Shown here: in pieces, positions 1-7,840 of the stretch
Position numbering within the stretch: the stretch's first letter is position 1
Layout: each line of letters starts with the position of its first letter
Assembly: GCA_964654815.1 (NCBI GenBank)
Contig: CAZZLH010000004.1
Location: forward strand, 1 to 63,881
Direction: 5' to 3'
DNA length: 63,881 bases
Source: ZLKRG08 sp964654815
GTDB taxonomy: Bacteria; Actinomycetota; Actinomycetes; Nanopelagicales; Nanopelagicaceae
Program-made: the position numbers and the translations under genes
The notes under the pieces: model-generated
What the model was told of the DNA's origin: nothing
What the model saw: only the letters and a program-made list of their open reading frames with translations
Database searches by the model: none

Positions 1-252
1 GATTGGGGTTATTTTGACTCCATCATCAAATCAGTCGAAGCAGCCCGTGAGATTTTGTTGATTAGCCATGGCGAGGGTAAGGCAAATACCGCTCTTCGAT
101 TTACCCAATTTGTGGAGCGAAATTACCCCGAAGTTGCTAAGAAGATCATTGGTGCAATAGATAGTGACCTATTCTCAATGACCGAAAATCAGATACTTTC
201 AACCACGCGTGAATACTTCGATCATTTGCATAAAGTGGGGCTACCACTTTAA
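1..252 (+). CDS. C-terminal fragment of a conserved hypothetical protein
   Basis: Frame 1 is open from the first base to a TAA at 250-252, giving at least 83 residues whose start lies outside the window. The visible part has an ILLISHGEGK segment followed by alternating helices (NTALRFTQFVERNYPEV) and ends HKVGLPL. This resembles the C-terminal domain of small actinobacterial proteins with an eRF1-domain-3-like nucleotide or RNA-binding fold, but I cannot name the family with confidence. It runs towards the opposite-strand cysE, with 37 bases between the two stops. Confidence 0.6.
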   Translation, partial: DWGYFDSIIKSVEAAREILLISHGEGKANTALRFTQFVERNYPEVAKKIIGAIDSDLFSMTENQILSTTREYFDHLHKVGLPL

Positions 253-289
253 AAACTTTGCGCTAAAGCCAGGATTTAAGATTGAATGA

Positions 290-796
290 TTAAATATAGA
301 AAATATCAGAGGTATTGTTCTTCTTTACATCCTCAAGGACCACGCTGTTATATGCGATGCGCGCATCATCCTCGACATTAACCGGCCCCAAGACCTTGGC
401 GCCCGCGCCGATGATCACACGATTTCCGATAGTCGGATGGCGCTTTCCGGTAGCAAAGCGACGAGCCCCGAGAGTCACGTTGTGATAGAGCATCACATCA
501 TCACCGATCTCAGTGGTCTCACCGATCACCACACCAATGCCGTGATCAATAAAGAAGCGGCGGCCGATCTTGGCACCTGGATGGATTTCAATGCCGGTGC
601 GACGGCGAGCCCGATTCGAAAACATGCGGGCCAGTAATTTGATGTTGCGCTGCCATAACCAATGCGCGATGCGGTGATTCCAAACCGCATGCACCCCGGG
701 ATAAGTTAAGAAAACTTCAAGTTTATTTCGCGCTGCCGGGTCACGATGCAGCGCGGTATCGAGATCTTCCTTAATGTAGGTGATGAAATTGGCCAA
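290..796 (-). CDS. cysE: Serine O-acetyltransferase
   Basis: Transfers acetyl from acetyl-CoA to L-serine, giving O-acetylserine for cysteine synthesis in the cytoplasm. The 168-residue protein is the short form (EpsC/CysE type without the long N-terminal helical domain of the enterobacterial enzyme). It shows the left-handed beta-helix hexapeptide pattern from about residue 70 (GIEIHPGAKIGRRFFIDHG, then GVVIGETTEIGDDVMLYHNVTLG), including the catalytic DHG histidine region. The start is a TTG; no better start is visible. It lies 10 bases downstream of cysK on the same strand, so the pair is a cysK-cysE operon supplying and using O-acetylserine. Confidence 0.95.
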   Translation of the reverse strand: MANFITYIKEDLDTALHRDPAARNKLEVFLTYPGVHAVWNHRIAHWLWQRNIKLLARMFSNRARRRTGIEIHPGAKIGRRFFIDHGIGVVIGETTEIGDDVMLYHNVTLGARRFATGKRHPTIGNRVIIGAGAKVLGPVNVEDDARIAYNSVVLEDVKKNNTSDIFYI

Positions 797-806
797 TTTG
801 ATCCGC

Positions 807-1736
807 TTAATCCATTAAATCCGCATATAACTTGGTGGAGAGATAACGTTCACCAAATGAAGGAATGATTACTACGATGATCTTGCCTGCAAATTCTGGC
901 CGCTTGGCAACTTGCATCGCGCCCCAAAGCGCCGCGCCAGATGAGATTCCTACAAGTAGACCCTCTTCTTTAGCGGCGCGACGTGCATATTCAAATGCGC
1001 TCTCACTTGGCGCATCCAAAACTTCATCGAAAACAGTGCGATCCAAGATTGGTGGAATGAAGTTTGGTCCGATACCTTGAATTGGGTGTCCGCTTGGCGT
1101 ACCGCCATTTAAAATCGGACTAGCCTCAGGTTCAACTGCAAAGACCTTTACATTTGGATTCTTCTCTTTTAATACCTGTCCAACGCCAGTGATAGTGCCA
1201 CCGGTTCCGATACCAGCGACTAACGCTGCAACTTGTCCGTCGGTGTCATTCCAAATTTCAAGACCGGTGGTTTTGCGATGGATCTCTGGATTGGCGCCAT
1301 TTTCAAATTGGCGCACCAATACTGCGCCCTCTTTTGCACCAATCTCCTCTGCTTTTGCCACGCAACCTTTCATTCCCTCTGCTGCAGGAGTCAGCACCAA
1401 TTCTGCGCCAAAGGCGCGAAGCAAGGCGCGACGCTCCTTGGACATCGAATCTGGCATGGTCAAAATCGTTTTGTAACCACGAGCTGCACCAACCATGGCA
1501 AGTGCAATACCGGTATTGCCAGAGGTGGCTTCAACAATGGTGCCCCCTGGCTTTAATTGTCCAGAAGCTTCGGCCGCATCAATCATCGCAATACCAATGC
1601 GATCTTTTACGGTGCTAGTTGGATTGTAGAACTCCAATTTGGCAAAGACCTGGGCTGTTGCGCCATCAGTCATTCGATTCAATTTAACTAGTGGCGTATT
1701 ACCAACAATCTCTGTGATATTCGAATAGACCTTCAT
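807..1736 (-). CDS. cysK: Cysteine synthase A (O-acetylserine sulfhydrylase)
   Basis: PLP enzyme that replaces the acetate of O-acetylserine by sulfide to form cysteine. The 309-residue protein has the PLP lysine in NPTSTVKDRIG (about residue 44), the substrate loop TSGNTG (about 70), the phosphate-binding GIGTGGTITG (about 175) and SSGAA near the C-terminus, all in family order and at full length. A CAGGAG ribosome site sits 6 bases before ATG. First gene of a two-gene operon with cysE. The 130-base divergent region upstream is AT-rich and should hold the promoter. A second, more divergent homologue lies at 53830. Confidence 0.97.
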   Translation of the reverse strand: MKVYSNITEIVGNTPLVKLNRMTDGATAQVFAKLEFYNPTSTVKDRIGIAMIDAAEASGQLKPGGTIVEATSGNTGIALAMVGAARGYKTILTMPDSMSKERRALLRAFGAELVLTPAAEGMKGCVAKAEEIGAKEGAVLVRQFENGANPEIHRKTTGLEIWNDTDGQVAALVAGIGTGGTITGVGQVLKEKNPNVKVFAVEPEASPILNGGTPSGHPIQGIGPNFIPPILDRTVFDEVLDAPSESAFEYARRAAKEEGLLVGISSGAALWGAMQVAKRPEFAGKIIVVIIPSFGERYLSTKLYADLMD

Positions 1737-1853
1737 TACCGCTCCTGTGTTTGTAATGGTTGAGGCGCAAATATTAAAGAATTTACTGATAAAAAACTAA
1801 ACGCAAAAACCTTGCAACTGCCAAGTGATTTCAGGGCACGCTATTTGTTGCGA

Positions 1854-1859
1854 TATATT
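1854..1859 (+). promoter_or_regulatory. -10 element, leaderless promoter of DUF4389 gene
   Basis: TATATT followed by exactly 6 bases and the ATG at 1866. No Shine-Dalgarno sequence is present, so transcription probably starts at or next to the A of the start codon. The same spacing recurs at several genes in this window. Confidence 0.55.
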
Positions 1860-1865
1860 GGCGTT

Positions 1866-2456
1866 ATGGCAAATCAAATCGAAACCATCGTTCAAGTTTC
1901 TACGGCAAATAGAAATAAGAGCTCGGTTCTCTTTAGATTGATATTAGCTATCCCAGTTTTTATCTTCCTCTTTCTCTTCTCACAAATGGCACAAGAGAGC
2001 GCATGGAGCACCCTGGTCTTGGCACTTCCGGTGGCTGCAGCGCTAGTAGCCAGAAATATCTATCCCAGCTGGTTGCTCCATTTCAATCATGCAATTTTGG
2101 AGTTTGAGACCAGAGTAATTGCATATGTGCTACTGCTAACCGATGACTATCCAACTTTCGAACGCAACCCCAAGATCGCGGTGATTTTCCCCGACGTAGA
2201 GGGGGGAAAGAAGTTGAATCGTTGGTTGCCGTTAGTTAAATGGCTCCTTGCAATTCCACTTTATATCGTCGGTGCCATCTATCTAGTGCTAACTTTGATC
2301 TCGACCTTCTTTGCTTGGCTCATCACAGCAGTCTCTGGAAATTACCCCGATTGGGCGGCGAATATCGCGCTCGGCACCATCAAATTCTGGAATCGAGTTT
2401 ATGGCTATGCTTTTGCTTTGGTGACGGATGAATATCCCTCATTCTCATTAAGTTAG
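1866..2456 (+). CDS. DUF4389 membrane protein, two internal copies
   Basis: A 196-residue membrane protein of unknown function. Four hydrophobic segments are visible: about residues 22-40, 47-65, 134-160 and 160-175. The DUF4389 pattern (RLILAIP ... YVLLLTDDYPTF) appears twice: once ending DDYPTFERNP near residue 85 and again as LLAIPLYIVGAIYLVLTLIS ending DEYPSFSLS at the C-terminus. An in-frame start 54 bases upstream is possible, but the ATG at 1866 with its -10 element 6 bases away is preferred because the extra residues are polar and do not match the family. Alone on its strand between cysK and the oxidoreductase gene; nothing in the context gives a function. Confidence 0.75.
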   Translation: MANQIETIVQVSTANRNKSSVLFRLILAIPVFIFLFLFSQMAQESAWSTLVLALPVAAALVARNIYPSWLLHFNHAILEFETRVIAYVLLLTDDYPTFERNPKIAVIFPDVEGGKKLNRWLPLVKWLLAIPLYIVGAIYLVLTLISTFFAWLITAVSGNYPDWAANIALGTIKFWNRVYGYAFALVTDEYPSFSLS

Positions 2457-2475
2457 TAAATTAGGTTAGGAAATA

Positions 2476-3525
2476 ATGGAACTGCGATTCGGCTTAGATA
2501 CCTTTGGCGATATTCAAATTGATGAGTATGGCCAACCGCTCTCTGCTGCGCAGACCATCCGAAATGTCGTGGAAGAGGCAGAGCTTGCCGACTCATTAGG
2601 TTTGAACAACTTTAATGTTGGCGAACATCATCGTGATGATTTTGCAGTCACCGCGCCAGATTCAGTCTTGGCCGGTATTGCTACTCGCACCAAGCAGATC
2701 ACTTTGGGCTCAGGCGTAACAGTCTTATCTAGCGATGATCCAGTACGGGTCTATCAAAGATTTGCCACGGTCGATGCGCTCTCAAATGGCAGAGCGGAGA
2801 TCACCGCGGGCCGTGGTTCATTTATCGAATCCTTCCCGTTATTCGGATACGACCTATCCCAGTATCAAATTCTCTTCGAAGAGAAACTTGAATTATTGGT
2901 CGAGTTATTAAGTGAACATCCAGTCACCTGGCAAGGTCAGACCCGTGCGGCGCTAGTTAATCAACAGGTCTATCCAAAGACCGAACGTGGTCGGATTCCA
3001 TTAAGAGTTGGAGTTGGCGGCACACCTGAATCAGTAGTGCGTGCGGCCAGATTAGATCTCTCATTAGCGTTGGCCATCATTGGCGGTGACCCAGCAAGGT
3101 TCGCGCCATTTGCTCGCTTGTATCGCGAATCGTTAGAGGAATTTGGCCATCAGCAACATCCGATCTCTATCCATTCCCCGGGATTTGTAGCCGAAAGTGA
3201 TGAAGCAGCGATTGAAGCGCATTGGCCAAAACATCAGGCGATGTTTGGTCGAATTGGTCGCGAACGTGGTTGGGCGCCAATTACCAAAGAGAGCTACCTA
3301 CATGAGGTGCAATATGGCTCGCTCTATGTGGGTTCGCCCGAGACCGTGGCTAAGAAAATCACACATGCGATCAGCTCGGTCGGTGCAAATAGATTTGATT
3401 TCAAATACGCAAATGGCATGCAGACCCATTCAAGTTTGATGAAATGTATCGAGCTTTACGCCACGAAAGTGGTCCCGATGGTCAAAGAGATGTTGGCTTC
3501 AACCGCTTTCGCCAATCAATCTTAG
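2476..3525 (+). CDS. LLM-class flavin-dependent oxidoreductase
   Basis: A 349-residue bacterial luciferase-like TIM-barrel monooxygenase or reductase using FMN or F420. Family signs are the N-terminal FGLDTFG strand, NVGEHHRDDFAVTAPDSVLAG (residues about 46-66), ITLGSGVTVLSSDDPVRVYQRFATVDALSNGRAEI (about 75-110) and the late GGTPESVVRAARLDLSLALAIIGG. This layout matches the group 1 'alkanal monooxygenase alpha-like' subfamily, whose members have varied and mostly unknown substrates. ATG start with an AGGTTAGGA ribosome site. Its last 44 bases overlap the end of the opposite-strand DedA-like gene. Confidence 0.85.
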   Translation: MELRFGLDTFGDIQIDEYGQPLSAAQTIRNVVEEAELADSLGLNNFNVGEHHRDDFAVTAPDSVLAGIATRTKQITLGSGVTVLSSDDPVRVYQRFATVDALSNGRAEITAGRGSFIESFPLFGYDLSQYQILFEEKLELLVELLSEHPVTWQGQTRAALVNQQVYPKTERGRIPLRVGVGGTPESVVRAARLDLSLALAIIGGDPARFAPFARLYRESLEEFGHQQHPISIHSPGFVAESDEAAIEAHWPKHQAMFGRIGRERGWAPITKESYLHEVQYGSLYVGSPETVAKKITHAISSVGANRFDFKYANGMQTHSSLMKCIELYATKVVPMVKEMLASTAFANQS

Positions 3526-4042
3526 CGATTAGATAAATCAGGGCGATAGAGAAGAGTTGGATCGCCCAGGCATACGGCGATTTCAAAGCTTGGGTAATGA
3601 CCTCTCCCAAACTCGTTGCTTTAAATCGCGATGCGATGCCTGCATAAATCGAGTAGGTAACAATTCGACCGGAGAAGAATGCCAGCGTTAATCGAACCAA
3701 ATTCATACGCATCAAACCAGCTGCTTCAAATAGTTGGGCAGATGGCAAAGGTGAGACTATAAATAGCGCAAGCACTCCGAAACGTCGCTTCTTATCCTGC
3801 TCAAAGACTCGACCAGCATCAAAGAGGTTCTTGCGCGCTCGCTCCGGAATGTAGTTACGCAACCAACTTGTGCCGTGACCCAGAAGAAATCGCCCACTGC
3901 CAGCGCAAATCGCGCTAACGATAACCGCAACAACTGGGTTCAAATTTTGGGTCAAGAGAAAAAAGACCAAAACCGACCATGTGGGTGGCGCAAATATCGG
4001 CGCCAAATTACAGAGGAATACAACGAGTGCTAAATGGAGCAT
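3482..4042 (-). CDS. DedA/VTT-domain-like integral membrane protein
   Basis: A 186-residue multi-pass membrane protein with about five hydrophobic segments. The segment IVSPLPSAQLFEAAGLMRMN (residues about 115-134) followed by LALAFFSGRIVTYSIYAG fits the central motif of VTT (DedA / SNARE-associated) proteins, where a proline-rich re-entrant loop precedes a small-residue helix. DedA proteins take part in membrane lipid homeostasis, and several act as lipid scramblases or flippases. The protein is a little short for the family and the match is partial. The 3' end overlaps the converging oxidoreductase gene by 44 bases. Confidence 0.6.
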   Translation of the reverse strand: MLHLALVVFLCNLAPIFAPPTWSVLVFFLLTQNLNPVVAVIVSAICAGSGRFLLGHGTSWLRNYIPERARKNLFDAGRVFEQDKKRRFGVLALFIVSPLPSAQLFEAAGLMRMNLVRLTLAFFSGRIVTYSIYAGIASRFKATSLGEVITQALKSPYAWAIQLFSIALIYLIAKIDWRKRLKPTSL

Positions 4043-4099
4043 TTAGATTCAATTGGGTAGCAATTAATAAGGGATTTAAACAAGGAATTAAACAATGGA

Positions 4100-5485
4100 T
4101 TATTCAAGCGGATAGGGCGAATCGAGTTGTGGGACGATGGTCTTCCAACCCAACTTCTTTCGAATTAGTTCTGCGAAAACCTCTGCAGAGTCAGATTCGC
4201 CATGGATGGTGTAGACGCATTTGGGATGGGCTTTGGCGCTGGTAAACCACTTGAGCAACTCTTCACTATCGGCATGTACTGAGAATTCTTCGATGCGGAC
4301 AATCTCGGCTTTGACGTCGACATATTGGCCATGCATCTTTATGGTCTTTGCCCCAGTTAGAAGATATTGACCCCGCGTGCCGGCAGCTTGATAACCCACC
4401 AGCAGAATCGAATTGTTGGGATTGGGCAACATATGTTCGAGATGATGCACTACGCGACCACCAGTTGCCATGCCACTTGAGGAGATGATGATGCAAGGTC
4501 GGTTGGGGTTATTTAGCGCCTTGGATTGTTCAACGGTAATTGCTTCATGCAGTAACCCAGTTTCGAAGGGATCCCTTGTGATGTTATGCAAGGAAGTTCT
4601 GATTTCGGAGGAGTTGCTGTAAATCGCTTCACGATAATACCTAAGTGTGGCTAGCGCCATCGGTGAATCGACATAGACCGGTAACTCCGGAATCTGCCCG
4701 GTCTCAAATAACTTCTTTAGCGTCATCAACATGATCTCAGTGCGATCCACTGCAAATGCGGGAATCAGAATCGATCCACCGCGTTTGACTGTGCGATTGA
4801 TTGCTTCAGATAGATAATCACTACTCGAAGGGTGGGTGCGATTTCCATAAGTGGATTCGGTGATTAGCGCTGAGATCTCGCCCTCAGGAATTGGATCTGG
4901 GTCCGTCAAAACCAGATGATTATTGCGTCCGATGTCGCCAGTGAATACCAATCTCTTATCCTCAATCGCCATGTCGACGAAAGATGACCCCAAGATATGG
5001 CCGCTTCGATGGAATGTCACATGAATATCTGGCGCCACTTCGAATCTAGTGTGAAAAGGAATGGTCTTAAAGAGCGCGATCGCGGCTTCAGCTTCTTCCA
5101 CGCTATATAGCCCTTTGGGTTCGGCATGCTTAGAGAAGCCTTTTTTCTTGGCATATCTGGCATCTTCGGTCTGCAACTTTGCGGCATCGCGTAAGACGAT
5201 GGCCGCTAATTTTGCAGTATATGGCGTGCAGTAAATCGGCCCATTAAAACCTTCATGTACTAACTTCGGAAGATAGCCGCAGTGATCAAGATGTGCATGT
5301 GATAGCACAATGGAATTGATGGTGTGAGGATCGACCAGAAAGCGCTCCCAATTTCGAAGTCGTAACTCTTTCAAGCCTTGATACATGCCACAATCGACCA
5401 TCACATTGGCGTTTTTTCCCTCGACTAAGAAGCGACTACCAGTCACTGTTCCGACCGCACCCAAGAATCTAATGGTCGGCGACAT
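4100..5485 (-). CDS. MBL-fold / beta-CASP RNA-processing hydrolase
   Basis: A 461-residue metallo-beta-lactamase-fold enzyme of the CPSF/YsH1-like (COG1236) group, predicted to cleave RNA. The zinc motif HAHLDH is at residues 63-68, the next metal aspartate is in FTGDIGRNNH, the beta-CASP block follows (TESTYGNRTH, then IPAFAVDRTEIMLMTL), and the C-terminal RMMBL part has EIVRIEEFSVHADSEELLKW and YTIHGE. Length and order agree with bacterial single-chain members. The start ATG has a -10-like TAGTCT exactly 6 bases upstream. Divergent from the P-type ATPase, with only 23 bases between the starts. Confidence 0.9.
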   Translation of the reverse strand: MSPTIRFLGAVGTVTGSRFLVEGKNANVMVDCGMYQGLKELRLRNWERFLVDPHTINSIVLSHAHLDHCGYLPKLVHEGFNGPIYCTPYTAKLAAIVLRDAAKLQTEDARYAKKKGFSKHAEPKGLYSVEEAEAAIALFKTIPFHTRFEVAPDIHVTFHRSGHILGSSFVDMAIEDKRLVFTGDIGRNNHLVLTDPDPIPEGEISALITESTYGNRTHPSSSDYLSEAINRTVKRGGSILIPAFAVDRTEIMLMTLKKLFETGQIPELPVYVDSPMALATLRYYREAIYSNSSEIRTSLHNITRDPFETGLLHEAITVEQSKALNNPNRPCIIISSSGMATGGRVVHHLEHMLPNPNNSILLVGYQAAGTRGQYLLTGAKTIKMHGQYVDVKAEIVRIEEFSVHADSEELLKWFTSAKAHPKCVYTIHGESDSAEVFAELIRKKLGWKTIVPQLDSPYPLE

Positions 5486-5491
5486 AATTAA

Positions 5492-5497
5492 AGACTA
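5492..5497 (-). promoter_or_regulatory. -10 element of the MBL/beta-CASP gene
   Basis: On the minus strand the sequence reads TAGTCT, then 6 bases (TTAATT), then ATG at 5485. It fits a leaderless start and physically overlaps the -10 candidate of the divergent ATPase gene (5496-5501), so the two promoters could compete for polymerase. Confidence 0.5.
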
Positions 5498-5501
5498 TCG
5501 T
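5496..5501 (+). promoter_or_regulatory. -10 element of the P-type ATPase gene
   Basis: TATCGT lies 7 bases before the GTG start at 5509, and no ribosome binding site is present. This is a leaderless-type arrangement sharing bases with the divergent promoter. Confidence 0.45.
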
Positions 5502-5508
5502 AGGTAAT

Positions 5509-7314
5509 GTGAAAGACCGAGTGACTGCATCCTTATTGATCAGCTCAACTCTCGCTTTGGCTACTGGAATTTTCCTCGAGATTGCCACACAAAATAGCGG
5601 TGACATCCCGTGGGCAATTGGTGGGTTAATCGGATTGATTCCTTCGATTAAGTGGTTGGCCGATGAGATCCGAGATAAGCAGATGGGCTCGGATATCTTG
5701 GCTATCTTCTCAATCGTAGGCGCGCTTGCGATCTCAGAGTTCTTCGCTGCAGCGGTGATCTCTTTTATGTTGGCATCAGGCCGAGCCTTGGAATCATGGG
5801 CTGAGGGTCAGGCCGAATCCGCTTTAAAAGCGCTGATAGATCGCATGCCCAAATTGGCTAATCGCATTAGCAAAGGTGGGCAGATCGAAGTCATCTCGGT
5901 TGAGCAGGTAGAAAAAGGTGATCGCTTAATCGTTAAATCTGGTGAAATCGTGCCAGTAGATGGCATTGCACAAGAGAGTTGTTATCTTGATCAATCAGCC
6001 TTGACCGGAGAACCAATGCCGGTACTTTTAAATAAGTCAGATAGCGTCATAAGCGGCACGTTAAATGCCGGCAATACCTTTGAATTTATCGCAACCGGAA
6101 ATATCAGCCAAAGTACCTATTCCGGTATCGTCACTATGGTCAGGAATTCCCGGGCGCAGTCCTCGCCCAATATTCGCTTAGCAAATAAGTGGGCGATTCG
6201 CTTTGTACCGCTCACAATATTGATTGCGATTGCCGCTTATGCCATCTCAGGTGAAATCTCGCGCGCTGTCGCGGTTCTGGTGGTTGCTACTCCCTGCCCA
6301 TTGATTCTGGCGGTGCCAATTGCGCTCGTAGCTGGAATGTCGCGTGCGACCAAGAGCGGAGCGGTAATTAAAAGTGGTGCGATTTTGGAGAAGTTGAGTA
6401 GGGCAGAGGCAGTGTTATTAGATAAGACCGGCACCGTAACCCATGGTGGCCCAGTGATCACTGAGATTGTGGCACAGCCAGGATTATCTAAAGAGTATGT
6501 GCTACAGATCGCTGCTTCGCTTGATCAATACAGCGCACATATCGTAGCCCGCGCACTGGTCGCCGAAGCAAAGCAACGAGAGATCAAATTGCATGCTGCA
6601 ACAAATGTAATCGAATCACACGGTAAAGAGGTCGCAGGAAAAGTTGCAGGTAAGAGCGTTCGAGTTGGAGCAGCACCTGATTTATTGCCGGAATGGGCCA
6701 AATCTAATGAACCGCTTCTGGTGGCGCTCCATGTAGATGAGCAGCTCATCGGTATCTTCGGCTTAGCCGATCCAATTAGAGTGGAATCACGCAAGTTGGT
6801 CGGAGAGTTAAATCGGCTTGGCGTATCTGAGATCGTGCTGGTAACGGGCGATAAGGAAGATACCGCACACGCAGTGGCCAATGAATTAGGTATTAAGAAT
6901 GTGATTGCCAATGCCAAGCCAGAGACAAAATTGACCACGGTCCATGAATATAAAAATAAAGTGCTAGGAACGGTCTTGGTGGTGGGTGATGGCATAAATG
7001 ATGCGCCAGCCCTTGCAGCTTCTGATGTTGGGATTGCGATGGGCGCCCGCGGCGCTTCGGCAGCTAGTGAAGCTGCTGATGTGGTGATAATCGAAGATTC
7101 AATTGATCGAGTGATAAGTGCAATCGCACTAGCCAAGATCTCTCGAAAAAAAGCGTTACAGGCATCTATTGGTGGCATGGGTCTAGCTCTAATCGCTATG
7201 AGCGGAGCAGCATTTGGATATTTAACGCCAAGTGCGGGCGCCATTGTTCAGGAATTTATCGATTTACTCGCAATCATGTGGGCGCTCACCACTTTAAGAA
7301 GCAAAGTAAATTAA
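5509..7314 (+). CDS. Heavy-metal (P1B-type) transport ATPase without metal-binding N-domain
   Basis: A 601-residue ATP-driven cation pump of the inner membrane. The actuator motif SALTGEP is at 163-169, the membrane ion-site motif TPCPL at 261-265, the phosphorylated aspartate at 305 in DKTGTVTHGG, and the hinge GDGINDAPAL near 490. No N-terminal CxxC heavy-metal domain is present; the chain begins directly with membrane helices. The TPCPL core differs from the CPC of copper pumps and the SPC of cobalt pumps, so the metal cannot be assigned. GTG start. Confidence 0.9.
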   Translation: MKDRVTASLLISSTLALATGIFLEIATQNSGDIPWAIGGLIGLIPSIKWLADEIRDKQMGSDILAIFSIVGALAISEFFAAAVISFMLASGRALESWAEGQAESALKALIDRMPKLANRISKGGQIEVISVEQVEKGDRLIVKSGEIVPVDGIAQESCYLDQSALTGEPMPVLLNKSDSVISGTLNAGNTFEFIATGNISQSTYSGIVTMVRNSRAQSSPNIRLANKWAIRFVPLTILIAIAAYAISGEISRAVAVLVVATPCPLILAVPIALVAGMSRATKSGAVIKSGAILEKLSRAEAVLLDKTGTVTHGGPVITEIVAQPGLSKEYVLQIAASLDQYSAHIVARALVAEAKQREIKLHAATNVIESHGKEVAGKVAGKSVRVGAAPDLLPEWAKSNEPLLVALHVDEQLIGIFGLADPIRVESRKLVGELNRLGVSEIVLVTGDKEDTAHAVANELGIKNVIANAKPETKLTTVHEYKNKVLGTVLVVGDGINDAPALAASDVGIAMGARGASAASEAADVVIIEDSIDRVISAIALAKISRKKALQASIGGMGLALIAMSGAAFGYLTPSAGAIVQEFIDLLAIMWALTTLRSKVN

Positions 7315-7319
7315 TGAAT

Positions 7320-7341
7320 CTAGATAATTGAAATTATCTAG
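7320..7341. promoter_or_regulatory. Inverted repeat between the ATPase and acetyltransferase genes
   Basis: Two perfect 10-base arms (CTAGATAATT and its complement) are separated by 2 bases. The repeat sits 5 bases after the ATPase stop and immediately before the -10 element of the acetyltransferase gene. It is AT-rich with no T-run, so it looks more like an operator than a terminator. A further TAATCTAG follows at 7343-7350. Confidence 0.5.
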
Positions 7342-7342
7342 G

Positions 7343-7348
7343 TAATCT
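7343..7348 (+). promoter_or_regulatory. -10 element, leaderless promoter of the acetyltransferase gene
   Basis: TAATCT, then 6 bases, then ATG at 7355. No Shine-Dalgarno sequence. It directly abuts the inverted repeat at 7320-7341. Confidence 0.5.
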
Positions 7349-7354
7349 AGCGCC

Positions 7355-7840
7355 ATGATCCGCCCCGCAGAGCCGAAAGATGTGTCAGAGATCCATCAAT
7401 TAATCATCGAACTTGCACACTATGAGAAGGCGCCTGACGAGGTAATCGCTTCGACTGCTGATATTGAAGAGAATCTATTTGGACCGAAACCAGTCGCGCA
7501 TTGCCATGTCGCAGAGATTGATGGAGCAGTAGTAGGCATCGCTATCTGGTTTTTGAATTACTCCACTTGGCTTGGTAGAGCCGGACTTTATCTAGAGGAT
7601 CTATACGTAAAACCCGAGTACCGCGGAAAAGGTTTAGGGCTTTCGCTGATGAGAACTCTGGCACAAATCTGCGTAGATCGCGGCTATCAAAGGTTTCAGT
7701 GGTGGGTACTGGATTGGAATGAGCCTTCCATCAACTTTTATCAATCAATCGGCGCCGAAGCGATGGCAGAGTGGACGGTCTATCGCCTCTCTGGCACGGC
7801 ACTTATTAACTTTGCCGCTTCATCTACCTCTGATTTTTGA
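7355..7840 (+). CDS. GNAT N-acetyltransferase, diamine/spermidine (SSAT)-like
   Basis: A 161-residue acetyl-CoA-dependent N-acetyltransferase. It follows the eukaryotic spermidine/spermine N1-acetyltransferase pattern closely: an IRPAEPKDVSEIHQLIIELAHYEKAPDEV start, LYLEDLYVKPEYRGKGLG (the acetyl-CoA loop is RGKGLG) and the strongly conserved WNEPSINFYQSIGA near residue 130. Polyamine or another small amine is therefore the likely substrate, although some bacterial members act on thialysine. Its last 61 bases overlap the converging class II deacetylase gene, whose family includes acetylpolyamine hydrolases. Confidence 0.88.
   Translation: MIRPAEPKDVSEIHQLIIELAHYEKAPDEVIASTADIEENLFGPKPVAHCHVAEIDGAVVGIAIWFLNYSTWLGRAGLYLEDLYVKPEYRGKGLGLSLMRTLAQICVDRGYQRFQWWVLDWNEPSINFYQSIGAEAMAEWTVYRLSGTALINFAASSTSDF

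Noticed and set aside
1737..1853. SAM or cysteine-responsive riboswitch upstream of cysK
   Set aside because: The region is short, AT-rich and lacks stem arrangements of known riboswitch classes.
6525..7244. 239-codon open frame on the minus strand inside the P-type ATPase gene
   Set aside because: Shadow of the ATPase reading frame; composition is Ala/Ser/Thr-rich with no recognisable motif.
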